NCBI RefSeq assembly: GCF_036182465.1
Contig: NZ_CP108081.1
Coordinates: 6,448,001-6,512,000 of the forward strand
Source: Streptomyces sp. NBC_00258
GTDB taxonomy: Bacteria > Actinomycetota > Actinomycetes > Streptomycetales > Streptomycetaceae
Length of the DNA: 64,000 nt
Direction of reading: 5' to 3'
The notes under the pieces were generated by a model, which was given only the letters and a program-made list of their open reading frames with translations, did not search any database and was not told the DNA's origin. Numbering within the stretch: the first letter of the stretch is position 1; every line of letters begins with the position of its first letter. Shown here piece after piece: positions 16,454 through 25,320 of the stretch. Made by a program: the position numbers and the translations under genes.

Positions 16454-17185
16454 ATGTCCCGTTCCCGAGCACTTTCCGGCGCGCTCACGGGCGCGGTCGT
16501 CGCGCTGCTCCTGGGGTGTTCCAGTGAGACGGTTCCGACGGGCACTTCTGCCAAGCCCCCAAGGGACACCACCCCCGCGACGGCCCAGGCACCGACGGCT
16601 CCCGCCACTCCGGCTCCCGCCACCCCGTCCTCCGAGAGTCCGTCCTCCGTGAGTCCGCCACCACAGAAGAGCGACGCCCGGGCCCGGACCGCCCGGCTCG
16701 CCATCCCGGCGATCGGACTCAAGGACCTGCGCGTGGTCCCGTACGAGGGGACGACCGACGACTGGCCGGGCACCCGGCTACAGAACACCGGCGTCGGAGC
16801 CAGCCCGTACGGGAGTCGTGGTGGGGTCGGGCCCGGTGAGGTCGGCAACTACCTCGTGACGGCCCACCGGCTCTCGGCCGGCGGCCCGCTGCGCGACCTC
16901 CCGTCCCTCGACAAGGACGACTCGGTCGTCGTCACGTCCGGCGGCACGGTGTACGAGTACGAGATCACCGGCACCAGGGAGACCTCCTTCCGCTCCGAGC
17001 GCTCGCTCGCCGAACAGCGCGCGGCGGTACCGGGCCTCCCGGGCCGGAGCCCCACCCAGGCCATGATCACCATCTCCACGTGCGCGACCCCCGAGGACAA
17101 CGCGGCCGGGAACTTCTGGCGCGACGACCGAGGCAATCCCGAACACCGCATCGACAAGATCGGCGTACTGACGTCCGTGTCCTGA
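16454..17185 (+). CDS. Class E-like sortase, lipoprotein-type N terminus
   Basis: A 243-residue membrane-associated transpeptidase fold. The sortase triad is present: His138 (TAHRLS), Cys210 (TISTCATPEDN) and Arg232 (NPEHRIDKIG). The N terminus looks like a lipoprotein signal (VALLLGCSS, cysteine at 22), followed by a Pro/Thr/Ser spacer of about 50 residues. Streptomycete class E sortases anchor LAxTG chaplins and other surface proteins; no substrate gene is adjacent, so this is a housekeeping-like orphan. A lipid anchor in place of a transmembrane helix would be unusual for a sortase. Confidence 0.88.
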   Translation: MSRSRALSGALTGAVVALLLGCSSETVPTGTSAKPPRDTTPATAQAPTAPATPAPATPSSESPSSVSPPPQKSDARARTARLAIPAIGLKDLRVVPYEGTTDDWPGTRLQNTGVGASPYGSRGGVGPGEVGNYLVTAHRLSAGGPLRDLPSLDKDDSVVVTSGGTVYEYEITGTRETSFRSERSLAEQRAAVPGLPGRSPTQAMITISTCATPEDNAAGNFWRDDRGNPEHRIDKIGVLTSVS

Positions 17186-17209
17186 CGTCGACTGCGTAGG
17201 AGGAACGCA

Positions 17210-17250
17210 GGAGGCGGGGAGGGACGTCGTGCGCGTCTCTCCCCGCCTCC
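17210..17250. terminator. Strong bidirectional terminator
   Basis: A 17-bp stem (17210-17226 with 17234-17250, one G-T wobble) with a 7-nt loop separates the convergent sortase and metG genes. Confidence 0.85.
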
Positions 17251-17266
17251 CGAGTGCGTGCTGTGG

Positions 17267-18991
17267 TTACTCCGGGGCGCCGCCGAAGCGCTCCTTGTAC
17301 GTTTCCAGGTCCTCGTCCGTGATCTTGGCGAAGAGGACCGGGGGGACCGTGAAGGGGGTGCCCGCGGGGAGGAAGTCCAGGGACTTCGCCTCGGCCGCCG
17401 TCACCCAGGTCGCCGTGTCGTCGGGCAGGGCGAACGCCGAGCGCATCGCCTTGGAGGAGGCCGGGATGAAGGGTTCGGAGATCACCGAGTAGAGGTGGAT
17501 GAGGTTCATCGCGACGCGGAGGGTGAGGGCCGCGCCGTCCGGGTTGGTCTTGATCTCCAGCCAGGGGGCCTTCTCCTCCAGGTAGGAGTTGCCGGCCGAC
17601 CACAGGGCGCGCAGGGCGGCCGCGGCCTTGCGGAACTGGAGGGCCTCCATCTGGGTCTCGTACTCCGAGAGAAGGGCCGCGATCTCCTCGCCCAGCTTCG
17701 TCTCGGGCTCGCCCGCCTCCGCGCCCGCCGGGACCTCCTCGCCGAAGCGCTTCTTGGAGAAGGAGAGGACCCGGTTGACGAAGTTGCCGAGGGTGTCCGC
17801 CAGGTCCTTGTTCACCGTGGACGTGAAGTGCTCCCACGTGAAGGACGAGTCGTCCGACTCCGGGGCGTTGGCGATGAGGAAGTAGCGCCAGTAGTCGGCG
17901 GGGAGGATCTCCAGGGCGTGGTCGGTGAAGACGCCGCGCTTCTGGGACGTGGAGAACTTTCCGCCGTAGTACGTCAGCCAGTTGAAGGCCTTGACGTAGT
18001 CGACCTTCTTCCACGGCTCGCGGATGCCGAGCTCGGTGGCGGGGAACATCACCGTGTGGAACGGGACGTTGTCCTTTGCCATGAACTCCGTGTAGCGGAC
18101 GGGGTTTTCGCCCTGGTCGGACTCGTACCACCAGGACTTCCAGTCGCGGTTCTCCGGGTCCTTGTCCGACCACTCCTTCGTCGCGCCGATGTACTCGATC
18201 GGGGCGTCGAACCAGACGTAGAAGACCTTGCCCTCGGCGGCCAGCTCCGGCCAGGTGTCCGCCGGGACCGGGACGCCCCAGTCGAGGTCACGGGTGATCG
18301 CGCGGTCGTGCAGGCCTTCGTTCAGCCACTTGCGGGCGATGGAGGAGGCCAGCTGCGGCCACTCCTCCTCATGGCGGGCGACCCACTCCTCGACCTCGTG
18401 CTGGAGCTTCGACTGGAGGAGGAAGAGGTGCTTCGTCTCCCGGACCTCCAGCTCCGTCGAACCGGAGATCGCCGAGCGGGGGTTGATCAGGTCGGTCGGG
18501 TCCAGGACACGGGTGCAGTTCTCGCACTGGTCGCCGCGGGCCTTGTCGTAGCCGCAGTGGGGGCAGGTGCCCTCGACGTAACGGTCCGGGAGGAAGCGGC
18601 CGTCGGTCGGCGAGTACACCTGGCGGATCGCGCGCTCTTCGATGAAGCCGTTCTCGTTCAGGCGGCGGGCGAAGTGCTGGGTGATCTCGCGGTTCTGCGG
18701 GCTGGAGCTGCGGCCGAAGTAGTCGAAGGCCAGCTCGAAGCCGTCGTAGACCGCCTTCTGGGCGTCGTGGGCCTGCGCGCAGAACTCGTCGACCGGCAGG
18801 CCCTGCTCCTTCGCCGCCAGTTCGGCCGGGGTGCCGTGCTCGTCCGTCGCGCAGATGTAGAGCACGTCGTGGCCGCGCTGGCGGAGGTACCTGGCGTACA
18901 CGTCCGCCGGGAGCATGGACCCCACCATGTTGCCCAGGTGCTTGATCCCGTTGATGTACGGAAGGGCGCTGGTGATGAGGTGTCGAGCCAT
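17267..18991 (-). CDS. metG: Methionyl-tRNA synthetase
   Basis: A 574-residue class Ia synthetase that attaches methionine to tRNA-Met. The HIGH-equivalent is in SALPYINGIKHLGNM, the KMSKS-equivalent in GGKFSTSQKRGVF, and the connective-peptide zinc knuckle is CPHCGYDKARGDQCENC. The anticodon-binding helical domain follows. There is no C-terminal EMAP/tRNA-binding domain, as expected for the actinobacterial short form. The start at MARHLITSALPY fits the family; an upstream extension would cover promoter sequence. It is transcribed alone, insulated by hairpins at both ends. Confidence 0.97.
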   Translation of the reverse strand: MARHLITSALPYINGIKHLGNMVGSMLPADVYARYLRQRGHDVLYICATDEHGTPAELAAKEQGLPVDEFCAQAHDAQKAVYDGFELAFDYFGRSSSPQNREITQHFARRLNENGFIEERAIRQVYSPTDGRFLPDRYVEGTCPHCGYDKARGDQCENCTRVLDPTDLINPRSAISGSTELEVRETKHLFLLQSKLQHEVEEWVARHEEEWPQLASSIARKWLNEGLHDRAITRDLDWGVPVPADTWPELAAEGKVFYVWFDAPIEYIGATKEWSDKDPENRDWKSWWYESDQGENPVRYTEFMAKDNVPFHTVMFPATELGIREPWKKVDYVKAFNWLTYYGGKFSTSQKRGVFTDHALEILPADYWRYFLIANAPESDDSSFTWEHFTSTVNKDLADTLGNFVNRVLSFSKKRFGEEVPAGAEAGEPETKLGEEIAALLSEYETQMEALQFRKAAAALRALWSAGNSYLEEKAPWLEIKTNPDGAALTLRVAMNLIHLYSVISEPFIPASSKAMRSAFALPDDTATWVTAAEAKSLDFLPAGTPFTVPPVLFAKITDEDLETYKERFGGAPE

Positions 18992-19091
18992 TGCGGGCTG
19001 CTCCCGGGTCGTTACGTGGGGTGACGGTTCGGTGGGTGATGCTTCGATCGTCGACCGTCTTACGAACCTTGAAATCGTAGCCGACACGGGT

Positions 19092-19135
19092 GGGCCGCCC
19101 GCTCCCCCTTTTAAGGGGTGGGAGGCGGGCGGCCC
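19092..19135 (-). terminator. Terminator of the VWA gene
   Basis: GGGCCGCCCGC / GCGGGCGGCCC (11 bp) encloses an inner CCCCTTTTAAGGGG palindrome. It lies between the VWA stop and the metG start on the same strand. Confidence 0.75.
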
Positions 19136-19191
19136 GGGGGTTGTTCCTGTGGGTCGTTCCTGTGTGTTGTTCCCTGCGGGTCTACGTGGTT

Positions 19192-20919
19192 CTACGGGCG
19201 CCAGTTCGCCAGTACGCCCTCGTAGACCTCCGTGTCCGTGAGCTCGCGCGGGGTCGGGCCCGCGTGGAAGAAGGCGGTGTTGTCCGTCTTGAGCTTGCGG
19301 AGGTAGTCGAAGGCCTTGTTGTCCTGCTCGCCGAACGCGACGAAGGAGAAGAAGACGCCGGGGTGGTTCTTCGCCGCGTCCGTGAGGGACTGGGTCGCGG
19401 GGGTCTTGGCGTCCGGGGCGCCGTCCGTCTGGAAGATCACGAGGGCCGGGGCCGTGGGGGTGTCCGACTTCTCGTGGTGGGTGAGCACTTCCTGTACGGC
19501 GGCGTGGTAGCTCGTACGTCCCATGCGGCCGAGGCCCGCGTGGAGTTCGTCGATCTTGTTCTCGTGGTCGGGGAGGGCGAGTTCGCCGGTGCCGTCCAGT
19601 TCGGTGGAGAAGAAGACGACGTGGACCGTGGCGGCGGGGTCCAGGTGGGCGGCCAGGGCGAGGGTCTGCTCGCCGAGGGCCTGGGCGGAGCCGTCCTTGT
19701 AGTACGGGCGCATGCTCGCGGAGCGGTCGAGGACGAGGTAGACCTTGGCCCGCGTGCCGGCGAGGTTGTGCTTTTCGAGCGTGGAGGTCGCGGCCTTGTA
19801 GGCGGTGAGGAGGCCGGGGGCGTGGGCCTTGACCTTGGCGAGGGTGGTGGCGGGGGCCACCTCCTCGGACTCGGCTTCGCCTTCGTCCGCGTCCGTCTTC
19901 CCACCCGCACCGCCCGTGACGCTTTCGTCGTCGGCTGCCGGTGGCCCCTGTGGGGCCTCATCGCCGTCGGCGGCCACGGGCTCGTCCACCTGCGCGGTGA
20001 CGGGCTCGGCCTCGGGGGCGACCTCGGCAACCACGGGCTCGGCCTCGGGGACGGCTTCGGCAACCACGGGCTCGGGTTCGGGCTCGACGACCGGCTCGGG
20101 CTCCGGGGTCACGTCGGCGACAACGGGCTCCGGTTCGACGACGGGCTCGGGCTTCACCTCGGCCTCGGCCTCGACCTTGGCCTCCGGCTCGGCGGCGACC
20201 ACGGGCTCGGCCTTGGCTTCGGGCTCCGCCTCCGCCTCCACGACGGGCTCGGGCTTCACCTCGGCCTCGGGCTCGGCGACCTGCTCGGGCTCGACGACGG
20301 GCTCGGCCTTGGCTTCCACGACCGGCTCGGGCTCGACGACGGGCTCGGGCTCGACGACGGGCTCGGCCTTGGCTTCCACGACCGGCTCGGGCTCGACGAC
20401 GGGCTCGGGCTCGACGACGGGCTCGGCCTTGGCTTCCACGACCGGCTCAGGCTCGACCACGGGCTCGGCCTTGGCCTCGACGACCGGCTCGGGCTCGGTT
20501 TCCACGACCGGCTCGGCCTCTGCCACCGGCTCAGGCTTGGTCTCGACGGCCGGCTCGGCCACCGGCTCAGCCTCGACCGCAGGCTTGGCCTCTGCCTTGG
20601 CCTCTGCGACCGGCTTGGCCTTGGCCTTTTTGGTCGGCTCAGCCTTGGTTTCCTGTTCAGCCGTCGGAGACGACTGCTTCGGGACCGTCACATTGTCGAA
20701 GGCCGCCGAAACCAGGTCCTCCACCACTGATGCCTTGGGCTCGGTGGCGGGGGCCGGCACTGTGGCCTCCGGCTCGGGAGCCGCAGGCGCCGGCTCGGGA
20801 GCCGTCTCCTGTCGGGCCGCCGGCACGCTCGGCTCGGCGGCAGGGGTGGCGGCAGCAGCGGCAGCGTCCCCCTTGCGTGACTTTCCGAACGCATTCCGCA
20901 GGCGGGTGAGAATGCCCAT
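19192..20919 (-). CDS. VWA-domain protein with long Pro/Glu/Ala/Val repeats
   Basis: A 575-residue protein. A short basic N terminus (MGILTRLRNAFGKSRKGD) leads into about 330 residues of low-complexity Pro/Glu/Ala/Val/Lys repeats (EPEPVVEAKAEPVV), then a von Willebrand A domain of the TerY/CoxE-like bacterial type. MIDAS residues are visible: LDRSASM (DxSxS), the later threonine in MGRTSYHAA, and FQTDGAPD. There is no signal peptide, so it is probably cytoplasmic. The repeat arm resembles a flexible spacer. AAGGG precedes the ATG. It diverges from the PhoX gene. The function is unknown; related genes often accompany tellurite-resistance-type clusters, not seen here. Confidence 0.88.
   Translation of the reverse strand: MGILTRLRNAFGKSRKGDAAAAAATPAAEPSVPAARQETAPEPAPAAPEPEATVPAPATEPKASVVEDLVSAAFDNVTVPKQSSPTAEQETKAEPTKKAKAKPVAEAKAEAKPAVEAEPVAEPAVETKPEPVAEAEPVVETEPEPVVEAKAEPVVEPEPVVEAKAEPVVEPEPVVEPEPVVEAKAEPVVEPEPVVEPEPVVEAKAEPVVEPEQVAEPEAEVKPEPVVEAEAEPEAKAEPVVAAEPEAKVEAEAEVKPEPVVEPEPVVADVTPEPEPVVEPEPEPVVAEAVPEAEPVVAEVAPEAEPVTAQVDEPVAADGDEAPQGPPAADDESVTGGAGGKTDADEGEAESEEVAPATTLAKVKAHAPGLLTAYKAATSTLEKHNLAGTRAKVYLVLDRSASMRPYYKDGSAQALGEQTLALAAHLDPAATVHVVFFSTELDGTGELALPDHENKIDELHAGLGRMGRTSYHAAVQEVLTHHEKSDTPTAPALVIFQTDGAPDAKTPATQSLTDAAKNHPGVFFSFVAFGEQDNKAFDYLRKLKTDNTAFFHAGPTPRELTDTEVYEGVLANWRP
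20283..20460. repeat. 60-bp tandem repeat within the VWA gene, three copies
   Basis: Three consecutive 60-bp units are almost base-for-base identical, encoding the 20-residue unit AKAEPVVEPEPVVEPEPVVE. Near-perfect DNA identity implies recent duplication and likely length polymorphism between strains. Confidence 0.85.
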
Positions 20920-21029
20920 GTGCGCAACCCTTCGCATGAGTTGGTTCCGTCAATCCCTGGCCAGGACGGACACGTAAGGTTAGCCGCAGGATTTGGAGAT
21001 CTTGGGCAGGGTCGATTATGCCCTCCAAG

Positions 21030-21048
21030 TTAGGTTTCCCTTACCTTC
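21030..21048. promoter_or_regulatory. Possible iron box in the VWA/phoX divergent region
   Basis: TTAGGTTTCCCTTACCTTC matches about 13 of 19 positions of the DmdR/IdeR consensus TTAGGTTAGGCTAACCTAA, and a half-site (TAAGGTTAGCC) lies 50 bp away near 20975. The match is imperfect and may be chance. Confidence 0.3.
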
Positions 21049-21080
21049 CCTTTGCCTCGGCCCCTCTGCGGACGGCGGGG

Positions 21081-21102
21081 GTTCACCCCTCGTTCATCTC
21101 GC
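21081..21102 (+). promoter_or_regulatory. PHO box (PhoP binding site) upstream of phoX
   Basis: Two adjacent 11-bp direct-repeat units, GTTCACCCCTC and GTTCATCTCGC, match the Streptomyces PhoP direct-repeat consensus GTTCACC-N4. A TAGCGT -10-like hexamer lies at 21130-21135, about 28 bases downstream, and the phosphatase start follows at 21166. The layout fits activation under phosphate starvation. Confidence 0.75.
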
Positions 21103-21165
21103 GGCTGCGCCCCCGCACCGGCGTGCCCATAGCGTCACGCCGGACACAGACATAGGGGAGGGAAC

Positions 21166-23238
21166 GTGCGCAACCTGCTGCCGTTGATCGGCTCGACCGG
21201 CTCACACCCGGGCGGCCGTTCAGAGATGACCTGTCGGTACCGCTGCGGTGACGCCTGCTTTCACCCGGCGCCCAACACCAGCGCCAACGAATACGTCGGC
21301 GACGTCATCGCCGGAGCGCTCAGCCGCCGTTCCATGATGCGCGCGGCGGCGGCCGTGACCGTCACGGCTGCAGCCGGGGGCGCGGTCGTCGGCGCGGGCA
21401 CGACCCCGGCCGCCGCCCAGGCGCCCGAGGGCACGCCCGCCGCCTTCACCGGCGGCAGGGCCGCCCGCGGCCTCCGCTTCACGCCCGTCGCGCCGAACAC
21501 CGCCGACGCCGTGACCGTCCCCGCCGGCTACGGCCAGAACGTGGTCATCCGCTGGGGCGAGCCCATCCTGCGCGGCGCCCCCGCCTTCGACCCGGACAAG
21601 CAGACCGCCAAGGCGCAGGCGGGCCAGTTCGGCTACAACTGCGACTTCCTCGCCCTGCTCCCGCTGCCGGGCGAGCGCGGCCGCCAGCTGCTCGTGGCGA
21701 ACCACGAGTACACGGACGAAATCCTGATGTTCAAGGGCTACGACGCCGCCAACCCCACCCGCGAGCAGGCGGAGATCGCCTGGGCCGCCCACGGCTTGGG
21801 CGTCGTCGTGGTCGAGGAGGACCGCAAGAGCGGCAGGCTCACCGCCGTACCCCGTCACCACCTCAACCGCCGCGTCACCGCGACCACCGAGTTCCGGGTG
21901 ACCGGTCCGGCGGCCGGCTCCAGCCTCCTCAAGACCTCCGCCGACCCGACGGGCAAGAAGGTCCTCGGCACGCTCAACAACTGCGCCGGCGGCGAGACCC
22001 CCTGGGGCACGACGCTGCACGGCGAGGAGAACTTCAACCAGTACTTCGCCAACGCGAGCCGGACGACGGACGCCCGCTACGGCATCGGCACCGGCGCCAC
22101 CGAGCGCAAGTGGGAGCGTTTCGACAAGCGCTTCGACGTCGCCCAGGAGCCGAACGAGGTGCACCGCTTCGGCTACATCGTCGAGCTGGACCCGTACGAC
22201 CCCACCTCGACGCCCCGCAAGCGCACCGCGCTCGGCCGGTTCAAGCACGAGGGCGCGACCATACGTCTCACGGACGACGGCCGCCCGGTCGCCTACTCCG
22301 GTGACGACGAGCGCTTCGACTACATGTACAAGTTCGTCGGCAGCAAGCGGATGCGCCACGGCAACAGCCGCTCCGCCCGCGAGCACAACCTGACCCTCCT
22401 CGACGAGGGCACCCTGTACGTCGCCAAGCTCACCGGCGACTCCCCGGCGACCGAGATCGACGGCACGGGCAAGCTCCCGGCGGACGGCGAGTTCGACGGC
22501 AGCGGTACATGGATCCCGCTGGCCACCGCCACCGCCAAGGGCGCCGTCTCACACGTCGAGGGCATGACCGCCGAGGAGGTGTACGTCTTCACGCGCCTCG
22601 CCGGTGACAAGGTCGGCGCCACGAAGATGGACCGCCCCGAGGACATCCAGCCCTCGCCGCACACCGGCAAGGTCTACGTCGCCCTCACCAACAACACCAA
22701 CCGCGGTGTCGGCTCCAACGCCAAGGCGGACGAGGCCAACCCGCGCAACGCCAACAAGCACGGGCACATCCTGGAGCTCAGCGAGCGCCGCAACCGCGCC
22801 GACGCCACGACCTTCGCCTGGTCGCTGTTCCTCGTCGCGGGCGACCCGAAGGACCCGGCCACGTACTTCGCGGGCTTCCCGAAGGACAGGGTCAGCCAGA
22901 TCTCCTGCCCGGACAACGTGGCCTTCGACCCGCACGGCAACCTGTGGATCTCCACCGACGGCGCCCAGCTCGGCTCCCACGACGGCCTGTTCGGCGTGGC
23001 GACGAAGGGCGACCGGCGCGGTGAGCTGAAGCAGTTCCTGACCGTGCCGAAGGGCGCCGAGACCTGCGGCCCCATCGTCCAGGACCGCCGCGTCCTCGTG
23101 GCGGTCCAGCACCCCGGGGAGATCACCGGGGCGACCGTCGAGAACCCCGCGAGCGTCTGGCCCGACGGCCCCGGAAAGATCGTCCGCCCGGCAGTGGTAG
23201 CGGTCTGGCGCAAGGACGGCTGCGACATCGGCGTGTGA
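21166..23238 (+). CDS. phoX: PhoX-family phosphatase, Tat-exported
   Basis: A 690-residue PhoX/DUF839 protein, an alkaline phosphatase family using Ca2+ and Fe3+ to release phosphate from organic esters outside the cell. A twin-arginine signal (LSRRSMMRAAAAVTVTAAAGG) begins near residue 52, behind a longer N-terminal region than usual. Family landmarks include RWGEPILRGAPAFD, NCDFLALLPL, LLVANHEYTD, NNCAGGETPWGTTLHGEENF and DRPEDIQPSPHTGKVYVALTNN. The GTG start has GGAGGGAAC upstream. The PHO box and the enzyme type agree that it belongs to the phosphate-starvation response. Confidence 0.93.
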   Translation: MRNLLPLIGSTGSHPGGRSEMTCRYRCGDACFHPAPNTSANEYVGDVIAGALSRRSMMRAAAAVTVTAAAGGAVVGAGTTPAAAQAPEGTPAAFTGGRAARGLRFTPVAPNTADAVTVPAGYGQNVVIRWGEPILRGAPAFDPDKQTAKAQAGQFGYNCDFLALLPLPGERGRQLLVANHEYTDEILMFKGYDAANPTREQAEIAWAAHGLGVVVVEEDRKSGRLTAVPRHHLNRRVTATTEFRVTGPAAGSSLLKTSADPTGKKVLGTLNNCAGGETPWGTTLHGEENFNQYFANASRTTDARYGIGTGATERKWERFDKRFDVAQEPNEVHRFGYIVELDPYDPTSTPRKRTALGRFKHEGATIRLTDDGRPVAYSGDDERFDYMYKFVGSKRMRHGNSRSAREHNLTLLDEGTLYVAKLTGDSPATEIDGTGKLPADGEFDGSGTWIPLATATAKGAVSHVEGMTAEEVYVFTRLAGDKVGATKMDRPEDIQPSPHTGKVYVALTNNTNRGVGSNAKADEANPRNANKHGHILELSERRNRADATTFAWSLFLVAGDPKDPATYFAGFPKDRVSQISCPDNVAFDPHGNLWISTDGAQLGSHDGLFGVATKGDRRGELKQFLTVPKGAETCGPIVQDRRVLVAVQHPGEITGATVENPASVWPDGPGKIVRPAVVAVWRKDGCDIGV

Positions 23239-23302
23239 TGTAGAACGACGGTGACAGGGGGTGCCTTCCTCGGAGGAGGGCACCCCTGGTCCTTTGCTCT
23301 CA

Positions 23303-23357
23303 GGGGCGCGGGGCTGTATCGATTTGCGGCTCCGCCGCGTGGGCGCGACCAGCCCCA
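23303..23357 (+). repeat. Interspersed GC-rich repeat, long variant (copy 1)
   Basis: GGGGCGCGGGG, then a 29-nt interior containing GCGGCTCCGCCGC, then GCGCGACCAGCCCCAC. It lies between convergent phoX and LysR genes, close to the 3' end of each. Confidence 0.75.
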
Positions 23358-23386
23358 CGGCGCCGCACTCGACACACGACCCGCAC

Positions 23387-24310
23387 CTACACACCCACTC
23401 GATCCAGCCACTCCCGATACCCCGGCGCCTCCCGGGCAACCTCCGAGTACGCCTCCCACAGCCCGGGAAACACGAAGTCCAACTCCCCCTCCGTACGCGC
23501 CGCGAGCAACAGCCGCACACCCAGCGGATCCCCCTGAATCCGCCGCACCGCCATCTCCGGCCCGGGCTGGCACGTCGGCTGGCACACCGTGACGACCTCG
23601 CCGGTCGCGACCAGTGACGCGGCCGTGTGGTAATCCCCGTGCAGCACGCGGGGGTTGAGCCCCTCCGCCCGCAGCATCCGATGCACCGCGTCCCACTCGC
23701 CGTCCACCGTGGGATCGATCATCCAACGGTCCTCGGCCAGGTCGGAGAGCCGGACCTCGGCGCGGGCGGCCGCCGGATGGTCGGCGGGCAGGGAGACGAA
23801 CTGCGGTTCGCGTTCGACCAGGACGCGCAGGGCGAGCCCCTCGGGAACCCGCAGCGGACAGCCCTCCACCTCGTGCACGTAGGCGACGTCGAGCCGGCCG
23901 TCGGCGAGCATGCGCAGCAGCGCGTTCGGGGAGACGTCCATCTGGAGGACCGGCTCCCGCTGCCGCGCGCGCAGCCGCCGCAGCCAGCCCGCGAGGGCGC
24001 GGCTCGCGGTGGAGCCGATCCGGAGCTGAGGGCCGTCGTCGTCCTTCGCGGCGGCCCGCGCCTCCGCGACCAGGGCACGCATTTCGGCCACCAGCGGGCG
24101 GGCACGGCCGAGGACGATACGGCCGAGCTGGGTCGGCCGGCAGCCGGTGCGTTCGCGGAGGAAGAGCGGGCCGCCGAGCTCCTGCTCGATGCGCTTGAGC
24201 TGAGTGCTCAACGAGGGCTGGGCCACGCCGAGTTGCCGGGCCGCCCGGTGCAGGCTGCCGGTGTCGGCGATGGCGCACAGCGCGCGGAGGTGCCTCACCT
24301 CGAGCTCCAT
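23387..24310 (-). CDS. snpR: LysR-family regulator of snapalysin
   Basis: A 307-residue LysR regulator: N-terminal HTH (VRHLRALCAIADTGSLHRAARQLGVAQPSLSTQLKRIEQELGG) and a periplasmic-binding-like effector domain. It is divergent from the snapalysin gene with a 227-bp spacer. In several streptomycetes the small neutral protease gene is activated by just such a divergent LysR gene through T-N11-A sites, so the assignment rests on family plus context. The effector is unknown. Its 3' end is followed by an interspersed repeat. Confidence 0.88.
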   Translation of the reverse strand: MELEVRHLRALCAIADTGSLHRAARQLGVAQPSLSTQLKRIEQELGGPLFLRERTGCRPTQLGRIVLGRARPLVAEMRALVAEARAAAKDDDGPQLRIGSTASRALAGWLRRLRARQREPVLQMDVSPNALLRMLADGRLDVAYVHEVEGCPLRVPEGLALRVLVEREPQFVSLPADHPAAARAEVRLSDLAEDRWMIDPTVDGEWDAVHRMLRAEGLNPRVLHGDYHTAASLVATGEVVTVCQPTCQPGPEMAVRRIQGDPLGVRLLLAARTEGELDFVFPGLWEAYSEVAREAPGYREWLDRVGV

Positions 24311-24401
24311 GCGGTGAGCCTAGGACGGTCACACGAGCCGCACCAGACGCACAAACCCCGACCGAAGGGGGCGAGTTGGGTTGGATCACGATCGGTAAAT
24401 G

Positions 24402-24421
24402 ATCAGTAGTCGACTGTTGAT
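24402..24421. promoter_or_regulatory. Palindrome in the snpR/snpA intergenic region
   Basis: ATCAGTAGTCGACTGTTGAT is a 20-bp imperfect palindrome (8 of 10 pairs) centred on GTCGAC, with flanking GATC words. Position and symmetry suit a LysR-type operator between the two divergent genes. Confidence 0.5.
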
Positions 24422-24537
24422 GATCGTTTCTGACCGGGTGATAGCTGCGTCCTATCTCCGATTGCCATCATCACAGCCGTCCCACAGGCGCAGACACTCA
24501 CCGATGACGACTTCACCCCCCACTCAAGGAGTCATCG

Positions 24538-25206
24538 ATGCGACTGTCCACACGTCTGTCCACACCCGTTCTCTCGGCCGCGGTCGGGCTCGGTCTCACG
24601 GCCGCCGTGCTCGGGGCCGTCCCGGCCTCCGCGGCGCCCGCGCCCGTTGCCCCGGCCGCTCCCTTCGCGGGTTACAACGGTTCCGGCGAGGAGGCCAAGG
24701 CCAACAAGGCGTTCTTCGACGCGGTACTGAAGTCCGTGGCCGAGAAGCGCGCCGCGAACCCGAAGGCCGCCGCCGTCACCGTCGTCTACAACGCCTCCTC
24801 CGCGCCCTCCTTCAGCGCCGAGATAGCCCGCAGCACCCAGATCTGGAACAGCTCCGTCTCGAACGTGAAGCTCCAGTCCGGCTCCAACGCCGACTTCACG
24901 TACCGCGAGGGCAACGACTCACGCGGTTCGTACGCCTCCACGGACGGGCACGGCAGCGGCTACATCTTCCTCGACTACGCGCAGAACGAGCAGTACGACT
25001 CCACGCGCGTGACCGCCCACGAGACCGGGCACGTGCTCGGGCTGCCCGACCACTACAGCGGGCCGTGCAGCGAGCTGATGTCCGGCGGCGGCCCCGGCAC
25101 GTCCTGCACGAACGCGAACCCGAACGCGGCCGAGCGGGCCCGCGTCGACCAGCTGTGGGTCAACGGTCTCGCGAAGGCGCTGGCGAAGGTGAACCAGGAC
25201 CGGTAG
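24538..25206 (+). CDS. snpA: Snapalysin, small neutral metalloprotease (M7)
   Basis: A 222-residue exported zinc protease. The signal peptide ends near ASAAPAP (residue 33); a short propeptide precedes the catalytic domain. HETGHVLGLPD (161-171) is the M7 hallmark HExxHxxGxxD, in which aspartate is the third zinc ligand. MSGGGPG downstream resembles a Met-turn, and two cysteines (PCSEL, TSCTN) could pair. AAGGAG precedes the ATG. It is divergent from its likely LysR activator and ends in a strong terminator. It would degrade milk-type and other extracellular proteins. Confidence 0.95.
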   Translation: MRLSTRLSTPVLSAAVGLGLTAAVLGAVPASAAPAPVAPAAPFAGYNGSGEEAKANKAFFDAVLKSVAEKRAANPKAAAVTVVYNASSAPSFSAEIARSTQIWNSSVSNVKLQSGSNADFTYREGNDSRGSYASTDGHGSGYIFLDYAQNEQYDSTRVTAHETGHVLGLPDHYSGPCSELMSGGGPGTSCTNANPNAAERARVDQLWVNGLAKALAKVNQDR

Positions 25207-25240
25207 GTCCCCCTGGATGTACCACCCCACCCCCCACTGG

Positions 25241-25284
25241 CGTGGGCCGTCCCTCCTGCACAGGGGCGGCCCGCGTCGCCTTTT
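25241..25284 (+). terminator. Intrinsic terminator of snpA
   Basis: A 14-bp stem (25241-25254 with 25262-25275, two wobbles) is followed by a CCTTTT tract, a rare U-tailed terminator for this genome. Confidence 0.75.
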
Positions 25285-25320
25285 CACTCCTGCCTCCGCC
25301 TCTTCTTCCGCCCCTGCCCC

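Noticed and set aside
20090..20640. Plus-strand Gly/Leu/Asp-rich frame opposite the VWA repeats as a repeat-containing protein
   Set aside because: It is the antisense image of the Pro/Glu/Val codon repeats; the VWA domain fixes the true strand.
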